NCBI GenBank assembly: GCA_964482055.1
Contig: CAYZVX010000018.1
Coordinates: 1-38,136 of the forward strand
Source of the DNA: G020354085 sp964482055
GTDB lineage: Bacteria > Pseudomonadota > Gammaproteobacteria > Acidiferrobacterales > Sulfurifustaceae
Direction of reading: 5' to 3'
Length of the DNA: 38,136 nucleotides
Shown in pieces: positions 7,933 to 16,024 of the stretch. A program made the position numbers and the translations under genes. The notes under the pieces were generated by a model. That model searched no databases, was not told where the DNA came from, and worked only from the letters and a program-made list of their open reading frames with translations. Position 1 is the first letter of the stretch. Each line of letters opens with the position of its first letter.

Positions 7933-8655
7933 ATGACCCGCCGCACCCGCAAAGGCCGCGCCGCGCAGACACTGCGCGAGGTCTACCAGCGAATGTATGA
8001 TGCCTATGGCCCCCAGCACTGGTGGCCGGGGGATTCGCGCTTTGAGATCATGGTCGGCGCGGTGCTCACACAGAACACGGCCTGGACGAACGTCGAGCGC
8101 GCCATCGCCAATCTCAAGCGCGCACGAGCGCTCGCGCCACACGCGATCATTGCCGCGCCGCACGCGCGGCTCGCCAAGTGGCTCAAGCCATCCGGCTATT
8201 TCAATATCAAGGCCCGGCGCCTGAAGAGCATGTGCCGCTGGTTGGTTGCGCAAGGCGGGGTACGGGCGCTCGCGCGCCTGAACACCCATGAGCTGCGCGC
8301 TGCGCTCATCGGTGTGCACGGCATCGGTCCGGAAACGGCCGACGACATCGTGCTCTACGCCTTCCACCGGCCGGTGTTCGTGATCGACGCCTACACGCGC
8401 CGCATCTTCGCGCGCTTGGGCCTCATCAAGGGCGACGAGGGCTACGAGCACCTGCGGCACTGGTTCGAGAATGACCTCGATCCCGATGTCGCGATGTTCA
8501 ACGAATACCACGCGCTGATCGTCAAGCACGGCAAGGATGTCTGTCGCCAGCGACCACGCTGTAGTGTGTGCTGTCTAGCGACGGTTTGTCCATCGACGTT
8601 GAAGCGCGTGAGCGGATTGCGTCATGCGCTGACGGCGGCGAGACCGGAGAATTAG
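7933..8655 (+). CDS. Endonuclease III-family DNA glycosylase, variant active site
   Basis: HhH-GPD base-excision protein of 240 residues. The helix-hairpin-helix motif is GVHGIGPETADDIVLYAF (about residues 128-145), followed by the catalytic Asp in VFVIDAYTRR. In E. coli Nth the lysine of GRKTA forms the Schiff base; here that position is Glu (GPETA). A monofunctional glycosylase without lyase activity is therefore expected, as in the MagIII-like branch that acts on 3-methyladenine. A four-cysteine cluster near the C terminus (C-x5-C-x2-C-x5-C, CRQRPRCSVCC and on) suggests a 4Fe-4S cluster is kept. It is divergent from the CNNM gene, with 143 bp between starts. Substrate is inferred. Confidence 0.85.
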   Translation: MTRRTRKGRAAQTLREVYQRMYDAYGPQHWWPGDSRFEIMVGAVLTQNTAWTNVERAIANLKRARALAPHAIIAAPHARLAKWLKPSGYFNIKARRLKSMCRWLVAQGGVRALARLNTHELRAALIGVHGIGPETADDIVLYAFHRPVFVIDAYTRRIFARLGLIKGDEGYEHLRHWFENDLDPDVAMFNEYHALIVKHGKDVCRQRPRCSVCCLATVCPSTLKRVSGLRHALTAARPEN

Positions 8656-8805
8656 TGCTCGACGCTGATCCGTATGCCGGCGCCTAGGCGGATGCCTTGT
8701 GGCATGATGGCGGTAACGCCCCGAATGCCACGAACCGCAAGGACGAGTTCCTGATCGCGATACCCACGGCCGCACCGCGGCGTGTGCGGCATACGCCTTG
8801 CCAAC

Positions 8806-9702
8806 ATGACTATTGCCGAACTGCTCATACCAGATTTCGCCCTGATCGCCGTCGGGTTTCTGCTGCGGCGCTATGGGGGCTTTGGCGAGGAGTTCTGGCG
8901 CGGCCTGGAGCGGCTTGTTTACTACGTGCTGTTTCCGGCGCTGCTGTTCGGCGCGCTCGCGCGCGGTCGCATCGAGCTTGCCGCGGCGAGCGGGCTGATT
9001 GCGACCGGCATCGCCTTCACCGTAGCCGGCATGGTGCTCGGTTACCTGGCAAAGCCTTTGTTTGCGCCGCCACCGATGGTGTTCGCCTCCGGTTTCCAGT
9101 GCGCGTTTCGTTTCAATTCCTATGTCGGGCTCGCGATCATCGGCGGCATGCACGGGCTCGATGGCATCGCGGCGTTCGCACTGTTGCTCGGTGTGCTGAT
9201 CCCGCTCGTCAATGCGGTGGCGGTGTGGGCGCTGGCGCACCACGGCGAGGCCAGGGTGCGGCGCGAGCTGGCGCGCAATCCGCTGATCCTTTCGACCTTG
9301 GCCGGCGTCGCGTGGGCCGCCTTCGGGTTGCCGCTGCCGACGATCGCCGGTACGACGTTGCGCTTCCTGGGCGAGTCGGCGCTGCCGGTCGGGCTCATTG
9401 CCGTGGGCGCGGGTCTGCAGCTGCAGGCGCTCACCGAGCGCAAGCGCCTGCTGGCGTATCTCGTCACGGTGAAGCTTCTGGCGGTGCCGGCTATCGGCTA
9501 CCTCGTCGCGCGCGCCGTGGGGTTGGGCGGCGCCTACTTCGATGCCGCGCTGGTGCTGGCGGCCCTGCCGACGGCGTCCTCGGCTTACATCCTGGCCACC
9601 CAGATGAAGGGCGATGGGCGGCTGGTGGCCTCGGTGGTCACGCTCGATATCCTCGGTGCGGTTGCGACTCTGCCGTTCTGGCTGGCCTTGCAGTCGGGGT
9701 GA
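8806..9702 (+). CDS. AEC-family (auxin efflux carrier-like) transporter
   Basis: Integral membrane carrier of 298 residues with about ten hydrophobic segments, typical of the bacterial AEC/BASS-like permeases (YfdV, MleP type) that move organic acids or other anions. Diagnostic stretches are VYYVLFPALLFGALAR near the N terminus, an Asn/Pro-containing first repeat (CAFRFNSYVGLAII, GVLIPLVNAVAVW) and the second-half motif LPTASSAYILATQM. ATG 8806 is chosen because the protein then begins with its first hydrophobic helix; a GTG at 8782 in frame is an alternative. No clear ribosome site precedes either. The upstream 150 bp hold no recognised signal. The substrate is unknown. Confidence 0.85.
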   Translation: MTIAELLIPDFALIAVGFLLRRYGGFGEEFWRGLERLVYYVLFPALLFGALARGRIELAAASGLIATGIAFTVAGMVLGYLAKPLFAPPPMVFASGFQCAFRFNSYVGLAIIGGMHGLDGIAAFALLLGVLIPLVNAVAVWALAHHGEARVRRELARNPLILSTLAGVAWAAFGLPLPTIAGTTLRFLGESALPVGLIAVGAGLQLQALTERKRLLAYLVTVKLLAVPAIGYLVARAVGLGGAYFDAALVLAALPTASSAYILATQMKGDGRLVASVVTLDILGAVATLPFWLALQSG

Positions 9703-9910
9703 CGCAAGAGGACAGGATCGGTGGCTGCGCCCAGGAAATGCCCACAGCCACTGCATGGTCACTGTGCATCGTAGCCGCAACACCGGGCACGTCGCTGGCG
9801 CGACCTGCCGTCGAGCGTGACGCAGGGGGTGAGAACGCCGCCAGGGTCTACTGTTGTTGCTGAGCCCAAGGCGCCGTCGCGATGTACGGGGAAGGCTGTG
9901 GATTATTCAC

Positions 9911-9940
9911 TTGGACCCTGCCACGCCCGCGGTGTATATA
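9911..9940 (+). promoter_or_regulatory. Candidate sigma-70 promoter of the kinase gene
   Basis: TTGGAC at 9911-9916 and TATATA at 9935-9940 are separated by 18 bp. Transcription would start near 9947. The pair is the best promoter-like match in the 289-bp gap between the AEC gene and the kinase. It also argues that the long open frame from 9854 is not the real start of the kinase. Confidence 0.5.
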
Positions 9941-9991
9941 GGGCGCACGAGCGGCGTGAAACCGCACGATCAGGATGGGGGCGTCGTCGTA

Positions 9992-11440
9992 GTGGCACCG
10001 ACGTATCATCACGCGCTGCCAGTCGGGACGAAGATTCAGAACTACGAAGTACAAAGCGTCCTGGGAGTCGGCGGCTTCGGGATCACCTACAAGGCGTACG
10101 ACAGTACGCTCGAGCGCGTCGTCGCGATCAAGGAATACCTGCCGACGGCGCTTGCCGTGCGCGTCGGTGACGGCACGACGGTCGTGCCCAAATCGCAAGG
10201 CGACGCGCAGGACTACCACTACGGCCTGAAACGCTTTCTCGACGAGGCGCGCACGCTGGCGCGCTTTCACGAGCGCAGCATCGTGCGCGTGATCGCCTAC
10301 ATGGAGGCGCACGGCACGGCCTACTTCGTGATGGACTACGAGGAGGGCGAGTGCCTCGACGCCCGGCTCAAGGCGGTTGTCACGCTCCCGCAGGACGAGA
10401 TCGTGCGCATCATGCTGCCGATCGTGCAGGGACTGCGCGCGGTGCACGCGCAGAACTTCCTGCACCGCGACATCAAGCCGCTCAATATCTACGTACGCCG
10501 CGACGGTTCGCCGGTGCTGCTCGATTTCGGCGCGGCGCGCGAGGCGCTCGGTGCGCAGAGCCGCATGGTGACGCGCATGGTCACGCCGGGTTATGCGCCG
10601 TTCGAGCAATACCTGGCCAACACCAAACAGGGTCCGTGGTCGGACATCTACGCGATTGGCGCGACCATGTACCACTGTGCGGTGGGGGTTGCGCCGATGG
10701 CTGCCACCGAGCGCGTCGCGGCGGCGCATGACAAGGAACCGGATCCGGTACGCAAGATCGCCGACACCCTCAAGACCAAGTTCGCACCGACGTTCGTGGA
10801 CGTACTGATGTGGATGCTCGAGCCGATGGCAAAGGATCGGCCACAGACCATCGATGAGCTGCTGCCGGCGCTCGAGGCGTGCCTGCGAACGCCGCAGCCG
10901 GCGGCGCCGCCCGCGCCTGCGCGAAAGAAGTTCGTCCGCAGCTCGGGCGCCGACGAGGAGGAGCTCGATCTAAACGCGCCGCCAGTCACGCTGCCGCCCG
11001 AGACGCTGCACGCCATCGAGGTCAACCTGGCCCAGCACATCGGCCCGATGTCGAAGGTGCTGGTGCAAAAGGCGGCCGCGCGCGCCGCCGACGTCGGTGC
11101 CCTGACCGAGCTGCTGTCGCGCTTCATCGATTCCGAGGCAGCGCGGACCTCGTTTCTCGCGAGCACGCGCGCGTTGAGCTCGAGCGAGGTCCTTGGGCAG
11201 AAACCCCCGCCGGCGCCGCCACCCGCGCCTGCGGGTGTCGCGCGCACGGCGGTCGACGCCGCGCTCATGGAGGCAGCGGAACGCGAGCTGGCCGGCTACG
11301 TGGGACCGATGGCGCGAATACTGGTCAAGCGTGCCGCGACGGGCGCCAAGGATGCCCGGGATTTCTGCGAGAGGCTGGCGCAGGAGCTGCACGATCCGCA
11401 GAAGCGCGACGCTTTCGTGCGCGCGCTCGTGCGGTATTGA
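9992..11440 (+). CDS. Ser/Thr protein kinase with two C-terminal IGP modules
   Basis: Hanks-type protein kinase of 482 residues. Gly-rich loop LGVGGFGITY (24-33), ATP lysine in VAIKEYLP (Lys47), catalytic HRDIKPLN (158-165), DFGAARE (178-184) and the activation/P+1 segment TPGYAPFEQY are all intact, so activity is expected. A Pro-rich linker begins near residue 305. Two copies of a ~54-residue helical module follow (about 339-392 and 424-478), each with the core LA-x2-[IV]GPM and LV-[QK]-[KR]-AA. The same module occurs twice in the cyclase at 13060-14139. No transmembrane segment is seen, so the protein is cytoplasmic. GTG 9992 is chosen because the promoter at 9911 excludes the 9854 start and GGGG lies upstream; GTG 9956 is possible. 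Confidence 0.88.
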   Translation: MAPTYHHALPVGTKIQNYEVQSVLGVGGFGITYKAYDSTLERVVAIKEYLPTALAVRVGDGTTVVPKSQGDAQDYHYGLKRFLDEARTLARFHERSIVRVIAYMEAHGTAYFVMDYEEGECLDARLKAVVTLPQDEIVRIMLPIVQGLRAVHAQNFLHRDIKPLNIYVRRDGSPVLLDFGAAREALGAQSRMVTRMVTPGYAPFEQYLANTKQGPWSDIYAIGATMYHCAVGVAPMAATERVAAAHDKEPDPVRKIADTLKTKFAPTFVDVLMWMLEPMAKDRPQTIDELLPALEACLRTPQPAAPPAPARKKFVRSSGADEEELDLNAPPVTLPPETLHAIEVNLAQHIGPMSKVLVQKAAARAADVGALTELLSRFIDSEAARTSFLASTRALSSSEVLGQKPPPAPPPAPAGVARTAVDAALMEAAERELAGYVGPMARILVKRAATGAKDARDFCERLAQELHDPQKRDAFVRALVRY

Positions 11441-11476
11441 CCAGCCAGTGTGGCCGTTTCGATACAGCCGTGGCTT

Positions 11477-11504
11477 TTGACGGGTTGGCCCTCAACGCTA
11501 CTAT
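11477..11504 (+). promoter_or_regulatory. Candidate sigma-70 promoter of the secreted protein-heme sensor-cyclase genes
   Basis: TTGACG at 11477-11482 and TACTAT at 11499-11504 are 16 bp apart, in the 134-bp gap after the kinase. It would start a transcript for the next three genes, which follow each other closely, with the kinase as a separate or read-through unit. Confidence 0.5.
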
Positions 11505-11574
11505 ACGTCGTAGCACCGTTTCGTGGTGCAGGGCAGCGGAAACAAACAAACGTACCAATGGGGGATGGGGCAGC

Positions 11575-12087
11575 ATGCGTGAGTCCATACGTCGTGCCGC
11601 GACGGTGATTGCGGCGATCGTCTGTGTGATCAGCGTTCCGACAGCGCGAGGAGCAAAGACCACCGCATCGGAGGCGCCGGAGAACTGGACCGCAAAGCAG
11701 ATCTTCGACCCCTTCCACAATGAGACGCGCTGTGTCGTCGAGACGCCGAAGCAGAGAATCGACGATGGCCGGCAGGAAACCACGATCTATCTGCGTGTCG
11801 ATGGCAAGTCCCTCCTCGTGTTGACGGAATCGAACGTCGATCTCAACCACCCCGACGTCGGGATCCGCGTCGACGATGGCGCGCTTATCAAGCCGGACAA
11901 GGCCTATCTCGACCAGAACGCGCTTTTTGAGAGCAGCGCGGCGACGATCATTTCCCAGTTCAAGGCCGGTCTCAAGGTTGATGTGTCGCTGCGGTACTGG
12001 CCGACCTGGCCGAGCAAGGGACTGCGCACGGCCACGTTCAGCCTGATCGGGTTCACGCGCGCATTCGCGCGCCTGCCGGGATGCTAG
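11575..12087 (+). CDS. Secreted small protein, possibly IalB-like
   Basis: A 170-residue protein with a clear Sec signal peptide: basic MRESIRR, hydrophobic core AATVIAAIVCVISV and an AxA-type end (TARGA) near residue 27. The mature part has a single internal cysteine (ETRCVVETPKQ), a likely beta-rich body and a C-terminal FSLIGFTRAF stretch. That ending recalls the invasion-associated locus B family, but the match is by eye and weak. ATG 11575 follows a GGGGATGGGG purine run. The context between a kinase and a membrane sensor suggests a periplasmic partner of the sensor at 12150; this is inference. I do not otherwise recognise the family. Confidence 0.7.
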   Translation: MRESIRRAATVIAAIVCVISVPTARGAKTTASEAPENWTAKQIFDPFHNETRCVVETPKQRIDDGRQETTIYLRVDGKSLLVLTESNVDLNHPDVGIRVDDGALIKPDKAYLDQNALFESSAATIISQFKAGLKVDVSLRYWPTWPSKGLRTATFSLIGFTRAFARLPGC

Positions 12088-12149
12088 CGGCGGGCCGCGC
12101 CAAGCAAAACACAATCAATTCGGAATCTGCACCACGTAGGAGACATCGC

Positions 12150-13037
12150 ATGAAATTCCGGGACCTCAGCCTCATTGCGAAGTTCAACCTTGTCATCCTC
12201 TCGGTGTTCGCCTTGGCGCTCGTAGCGACCGGCTTTCTGTCCTACAACATCCTGCAGCGCAATGCACGCCAGGAGGTCGCCGAGCGCGCCCAGCTGATGA
12301 TGGAAGCGGCACTCGCCGTGCGCAACTACACGATCGGCGAGATCCGGCCGCTGCTCGCGTTACAGATGAAACACAGCTTCCTGCCGCAGACGGTGCCGGC
12401 CTATGCGGCGACCCAGGCGTTCCTGCAGCTGCGCAAGACCTACCCCGAGTATCACTACAAGGAAGCGACCCTCAATCCGACCAATCCGCGCGATCGCGCC
12501 GTCGATTGGGAGACGGACATCATCGAGCGCTTCCGCAGCGGCGCCGGGGAATCAACGGCGGTCGGCGTACGCGAGACCCCGAACGGTCCATCCTTCTACA
12601 TCGCCCGGCCGATCCAGATCAAGGATCCGGCCTGCCTGGTCTGCCATAGCACGGTGGATGCGGCGCCGAAGACGATGCTGTCGCTGTACGGTACGGCCAA
12701 CGGATTTGGCTGGAAGCTCAATGAGATCGTCGGCGCACAGATCATTTCGGTGCCGATGGAGCTGCCATTGCGACAAGCACGCGAGGCGTTCAACACGTTC
12801 ATGGGGGCGCTGGTGGCCGTGTTCATCGCGATCACCATCGTCCTCAATCTCATGCTGCGTCGCATCGTCATCGAGCCGATCGTGCGCATGGCGCACACCG
12901 CCGATGAGGTCAGCAAGGGCAAGATGGACGCGCCGGAGTTTGCCGAGGCTGGGCGCGACGAGATCAGCCTGCTCGGTGCATCGTTCAACCGCATGCGCCG
13001 CAGCCTCGATAAGGCCATGAAGATGCTCGAGAGCTAG
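12150..13037 (+). CDS. Membrane c-heme sensor with DUF3365 (Tll0287-like) domain and HAMP
   Basis: A 295-residue inner-membrane receptor without its own output domain. Transmembrane helix 1 is at about 12-32, then a periplasmic Tll0287-like/DUF3365 domain that contains the c-type heme motif CLVCH at 162-166. Helix 2 is at about 215-235 and a HAMP domain covers about 236-290 (RRIVIEPIVRMAHTADEVS and on). Proteins of this type bind heme c covalently and are thought to sense redox state or small gases. ATG 12150 is supported by TAGGAGA at 12137-12143. The protein ends right after HAMP, so the signal must pass to another protein; the cyclase 22 bp downstream is the natural candidate. Confidence 0.87.
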   Translation: MKFRDLSLIAKFNLVILSVFALALVATGFLSYNILQRNARQEVAERAQLMMEAALAVRNYTIGEIRPLLALQMKHSFLPQTVPAYAATQAFLQLRKTYPEYHYKEATLNPTNPRDRAVDWETDIIERFRSGAGESTAVGVRETPNGPSFYIARPIQIKDPACLVCHSTVDAAPKTMLSLYGTANGFGWKLNEIVGAQIISVPMELPLRQAREAFNTFMGALVAVFIAITIVLNLMLRRIVIEPIVRMAHTADEVSKGKMDAPEFAEAGRDEISLLGASFNRMRRSLDKAMKMLES

Positions 13038-13059
13038 ACGAGCGGGTGCGCGAATCGCC

Positions 13060-14139
13060 ATGGAACAGCAGGGCAAGACCTGGCTGTGCAGCGTGGTTTT
13101 CCTGGACATTGCCGGATACACCGAGCGCTCGGTCACACGCCAGGTAAACGCCAAGGGTTTTCTGCAAAAGCTGATCGAGGACACGGTTGCCGATACCCCG
13201 GAAAGCGAGCGCGTCGTCGTCGATACCGGCGATGGCGCCGCGCTGTGCTACCTCGGCGACCCGGAGCGGGCGTTGTTCGGCGCAATCCAGCTGCGTGACG
13301 CGTTGACGCAGCAGACGACCGGGCGCGCCGAGCCGGTGAAGGTGCGCATCGGCATCAACCTCGGGCCCGTCAGGTTCGTGCGCAGCCTTGGTGGTCAGCT
13401 CAATCCCCTGGGCGACGGTATCAACAACGCGCAGCGCGTGATGAGCTTCGCCGCGCCGAACCAGATCCTCGTTTCGCGCTCGTTCTACGAGGTGATTGCC
13501 TGCCTGTCCCAGGAGTACGCCCAGCTGTTCACCTACGTCGGCGTGCGGCGCGACAAGCACGTGAAGGAGCACGCGGTCTACGAGTTGCGCATGCCCGGCC
13601 AGCCGGAAGTGCCGGTGACGCAGCAGGTCACGCAGGCGATCAGCGAGCGGGTTCAGGCAACCGCCCGGCTCGCCGCCCCGGTCTGGGACCCGGACGTGCT
13701 GCATCGGGCGGAGGAGGCGCTCGCCGAGTTCATCGGACCGGTGGCGCGCGTGCTGGTGAAAAAGGCGGCGGCCCGTGCGCGGGACGGCGCCGAGCTCGGA
13801 CGGCTGCTCCTTGAGGCCGTGCCGGGGGAGGCGCAGCGCGACAAGGTGCTGGCTGTGCTTGCCGCGGGCGGCGTGCAAGGTGCAACGGCGAGTGCCAGCG
13901 CCGCACCCGGCACGTCCACCGCATCGGCTGCCGGGCGCGCCTCGGGAGAACCGTTGAGCGGCGCGGAGCTCAAGCTGGCCGAGGACCGGCTGGCGGCGTA
14001 CCTCGGCCCGCTGGCCAGAGTGCTGGTCAAACGTACGGCACAGAAGACCAGTGATCGCAGCCGCTTTTACCAGTTGCTCGCCGAGGAGCTCGAGAACCCG
14101 GCTGAGCGCAAGGCCTTCCTCGAGGTCGTGGACCGCTAG
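13060..14139 (+). CDS. Class III nucleotide cyclase with two C-terminal IGP modules
   Basis: A 359-residue cytoplasmic protein. The cyclase homology domain covers about residues 6-200. Metal-binding Asp16 (FLDIAGYT) and Asp58 (TGDGAA) and the transition-state pair Asn122/Arg126 (INNAQR) are present. The two residues that select adenine in adenylate cyclases, Lys and Asp, are Val54 and Asn115 here, so ATP, GTP or another substrate cannot be decided. Two modules follow at about 213-266 and 303-358, with EFIGPVARVLVKKAA and AYLGPLARVLVKRTA, the same module found twice in the kinase at 9992. The gene lies 22 bp after the heme sensor and is likely in one operon with it. It converges on the hydrolase with 1 bp between stops. 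Confidence 0.87.
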   Translation: MEQQGKTWLCSVVFLDIAGYTERSVTRQVNAKGFLQKLIEDTVADTPESERVVVDTGDGAALCYLGDPERALFGAIQLRDALTQQTTGRAEPVKVRIGINLGPVRFVRSLGGQLNPLGDGINNAQRVMSFAAPNQILVSRSFYEVIACLSQEYAQLFTYVGVRRDKHVKEHAVYELRMPGQPEVPVTQQVTQAISERVQATARLAAPVWDPDVLHRAEEALAEFIGPVARVLVKKAAARARDGAELGRLLLEAVPGEAQRDKVLAVLAAGGVQGATASASAAPGTSTASAAGRASGEPLSGAELKLAEDRLAAYLGPLARVLVKRTAQKTSDRSRFYQLLAEELENPAERKAFLEVVDR

Positions 14140-14140
14140 C

Positions 14141-15160
14141 TTAGGGTTGGCTGGCAATACTCTCGGGTCGGGTGTGCGGCACGGCGACGCGCGCGAAACA
14201 GTCTTGCAGGAACTCCGGAATGCGCTGCTCGAGCCAATAGCGCGGGCACCACGGCCAGGCACCGCCGACAAACCCGACATGGCCGCCGTGCGCGGACAGC
14301 TCGAGCATGGTCGTCGCGGAGAGCTCATCGGGACGCGGGATGGCCTGCTCGGTCATGAAGGGATCGTCTCGGGCGTGGAGCAGCAGCGTCGCAACGCGGA
14401 TGCCGCGAAGGTACTGGCGCGAGCTCGCGACCGCGTAGTAGTGATCCGCCCCGCCAAAGCCGTGCAACGGCGCGGTCACGTGCTCGTCGAACTCGCGAAA
14501 AGTGCGCAGCCTGCCGACATCGACAGTCAGCGGCAGCATCATGCGCATGCGCTTGCGCTCGACGGAGGCGCGCAGACGCCGCACCAGCTCCCATTGGTAC
14601 AGGCGCGACACACCGTGCTCGAGGCGAGCAGCGGCACGCGCCAGATCGTAGGGCACTGAAACGGCGACCGCCGCATCGACAGCCGTGGAGCCGGATTCAC
14701 CGAGCCACTTGAGCAACACGTTGCCGCCAAGCGAGTAGCCCACCACGCCGATCGGCAGATGCGGCGAGCGCGCGCGCAGCTCGCAGACAACATGCGCAAG
14801 ATCGCCGGTCTCGCCGGAATGGTAACTGCGCGGCAGGCGGTTCGGTTCCCCGCTGCAGCCGCGAAAGTGCATGACCACGGCGCGCCAGCCGCGCTGCTGC
14901 AGGGCCGCGAGCAGGCCACGCGCGTACTGGGAGTCGGATGACCCTTCGAGGCCATGCAGAATGACCACCAGCGGGTCAGCCGTCGCTCCGCAGGCCAGCC
15001 AGTCTAAGTCGATGAAATCTCCGTCGGGGAGCTCCAGGCGTTCGCGGCGCAGACGCACGCGCGGCGCTCGCCGCACCAACACCGGCCACAAGGTCTGCAA
15101 GTGCGCGCCGCGGCACCACCAGGCGGGCCGGAAGGCCGGGCAACGGGCAGTTTGGTTCAT
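14141..15160 (-). CDS. Alpha/beta hydrolase, YheT family
   Basis: A 339-residue esterase-like hydrolase of the YheT/ABHD1-3 family, substrate unknown. The N-terminal family motif is WWCRGAHLQTLWPVL at 14-28. The oxyanion/strand motif VVILHGLEGSSDS is at about 65-77, the nucleophile Ser143 in GYSLGGN, the acid Asp265 in HARDDPF and the His294 in GGHVGF. MHFRGCSGEPNRL (97-109) is also characteristic. The length is normal for the family. No signal peptide is seen, so it is probably cytoplasmic. It is transcribed towards the cyclase. Confidence 0.92.
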   Translation of the reverse strand: MNQTARCPAFRPAWWCRGAHLQTLWPVLVRRAPRVRLRRERLELPDGDFIDLDWLACGATADPLVVILHGLEGSSDSQYARGLLAALQQRGWRAVVMHFRGCSGEPNRLPRSYHSGETGDLAHVVCELRARSPHLPIGVVGYSLGGNVLLKWLGESGSTAVDAAVAVSVPYDLARAAARLEHGVSRLYQWELVRRLRASVERKRMRMMLPLTVDVGRLRTFREFDEHVTAPLHGFGGADHYYAVASSRQYLRGIRVATLLLHARDDPFMTEQAIPRPDELSATTMLELSAHGGHVGFVGGAWPWCPRYWLEQRIPEFLQDCFARVAVPHTRPESIASQP

Positions 15161-15309
15161 CGGTCGAGCAAGAGCTTAACGCAAAGGCCAGCGACTCGCG
15201 TGCCTCCAGCGGTGGCCCTGCCGCCGGCGGTGAATGGCGGTGGTGCGGGTTGATTAGCGAAGTCCTTGCGGAGAGAATCGCTTCGACGCCACACAGGCCG
15301 TTTGAAATC

Positions 15310-16020
15310 ATGAGCAGGGTCCCGACAGGCAAGGCGCTGACGGCCTTCAGACGGTTCGGTCGGGCATCGGCACAATGGGCGCGGCATGGCGCAGCGCCGG
15401 CCGTGATGGCGGCCACGATGGCGTTTGCGCCCGCTTGCAGTCTGCACCAGGTTCACTCTGACGCCAATCATCAGGCGTTCAGCCTGCGGCCGGGCGATCT
15501 CGAGCGTTCCGGGCTCGCCTTCATCACGCCGTCGACCGTCACCGGCCAGGAGGAGGAAAAGCAGGCGGTGGCGTTCGTGTTCGCGGAGGTGCTGAAGGAG
15601 CGGCGCCCGGCCATTCGCGTGCTGGCTCTCGCCGAAACGCTCAGTGCGGTCAACGCGGCGGGGTTGGCCGATGAGTATCGCAAGATGTATGCCGACTACC
15701 GCGACACCGGTATCTTCAAGCGTGACATCCTGGCCCAGGTCGGTGCGGTCACCAAGACGCGCTATGTCGCGCAAGTGAAGCTCGCCGGCTTCACCCAATC
15801 CAGCTCGAATCGCTTCGGCATTTTCGGCATCCGGATCGTGGACACTCACAGCGCCCGCGTACGTTTGTTCTTCCAGGTCTGGGACACCACCGACGGCACG
15901 ATCGCCTGGGAAGGCGTGCACGAAATTGATTACGCCTTCGAATCGATGGAGGAGAAGGCCGTGACGCTTCGCACCATCCTGAAGGAAGCGGCGCAGGCGC
16001 TGGTGGACCGGCTGCCCTAG
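15310..16020 (+). CDS. Putative lipoprotein of unknown function
   Basis: About 236 residues from ATG 15310; a TTG at 15250 would add 20 residues. The N terminus is long and basic, then AAPAVMAATMAFAPAC ends in a cysteine that could be a weak lipobox (Ala-Pro-Ala-Cys). After it come a short polar segment and a mixed alpha/beta domain with FGIFGIRIVDTHSARVRLFF and IAWEGVHEIDYAFE. This arrangement recalls CsgG- or GNA1162-like periplasmic/outer-membrane lipoproteins, in which a subunit-sized domain follows the lipid anchor, but I cannot assign a family. It stands alone between the divergent hydrolase and the convergent minus-strand operon. Confidence 0.65.
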   Translation: MSRVPTGKALTAFRRFGRASAQWARHGAAPAVMAATMAFAPACSLHQVHSDANHQAFSLRPGDLERSGLAFITPSTVTGQEEEKQAVAFVFAEVLKERRPAIRVLALAETLSAVNAAGLADEYRKMYADYRDTGIFKRDILAQVGAVTKTRYVAQVKLAGFTQSSSNRFGIFGIRIVDTHSARVRLFFQVWDTTDGTIAWEGVHEIDYAFESMEEKAVTLRTILKEAAQALVDRLP

Positions 16021-16024
16021 CCGT

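Noticed and set aside
9854..9991. 46-residue N-terminal extension of the protein kinase
   Set aside because: It overlaps the best promoter and precedes the kinase domain without any known motif.
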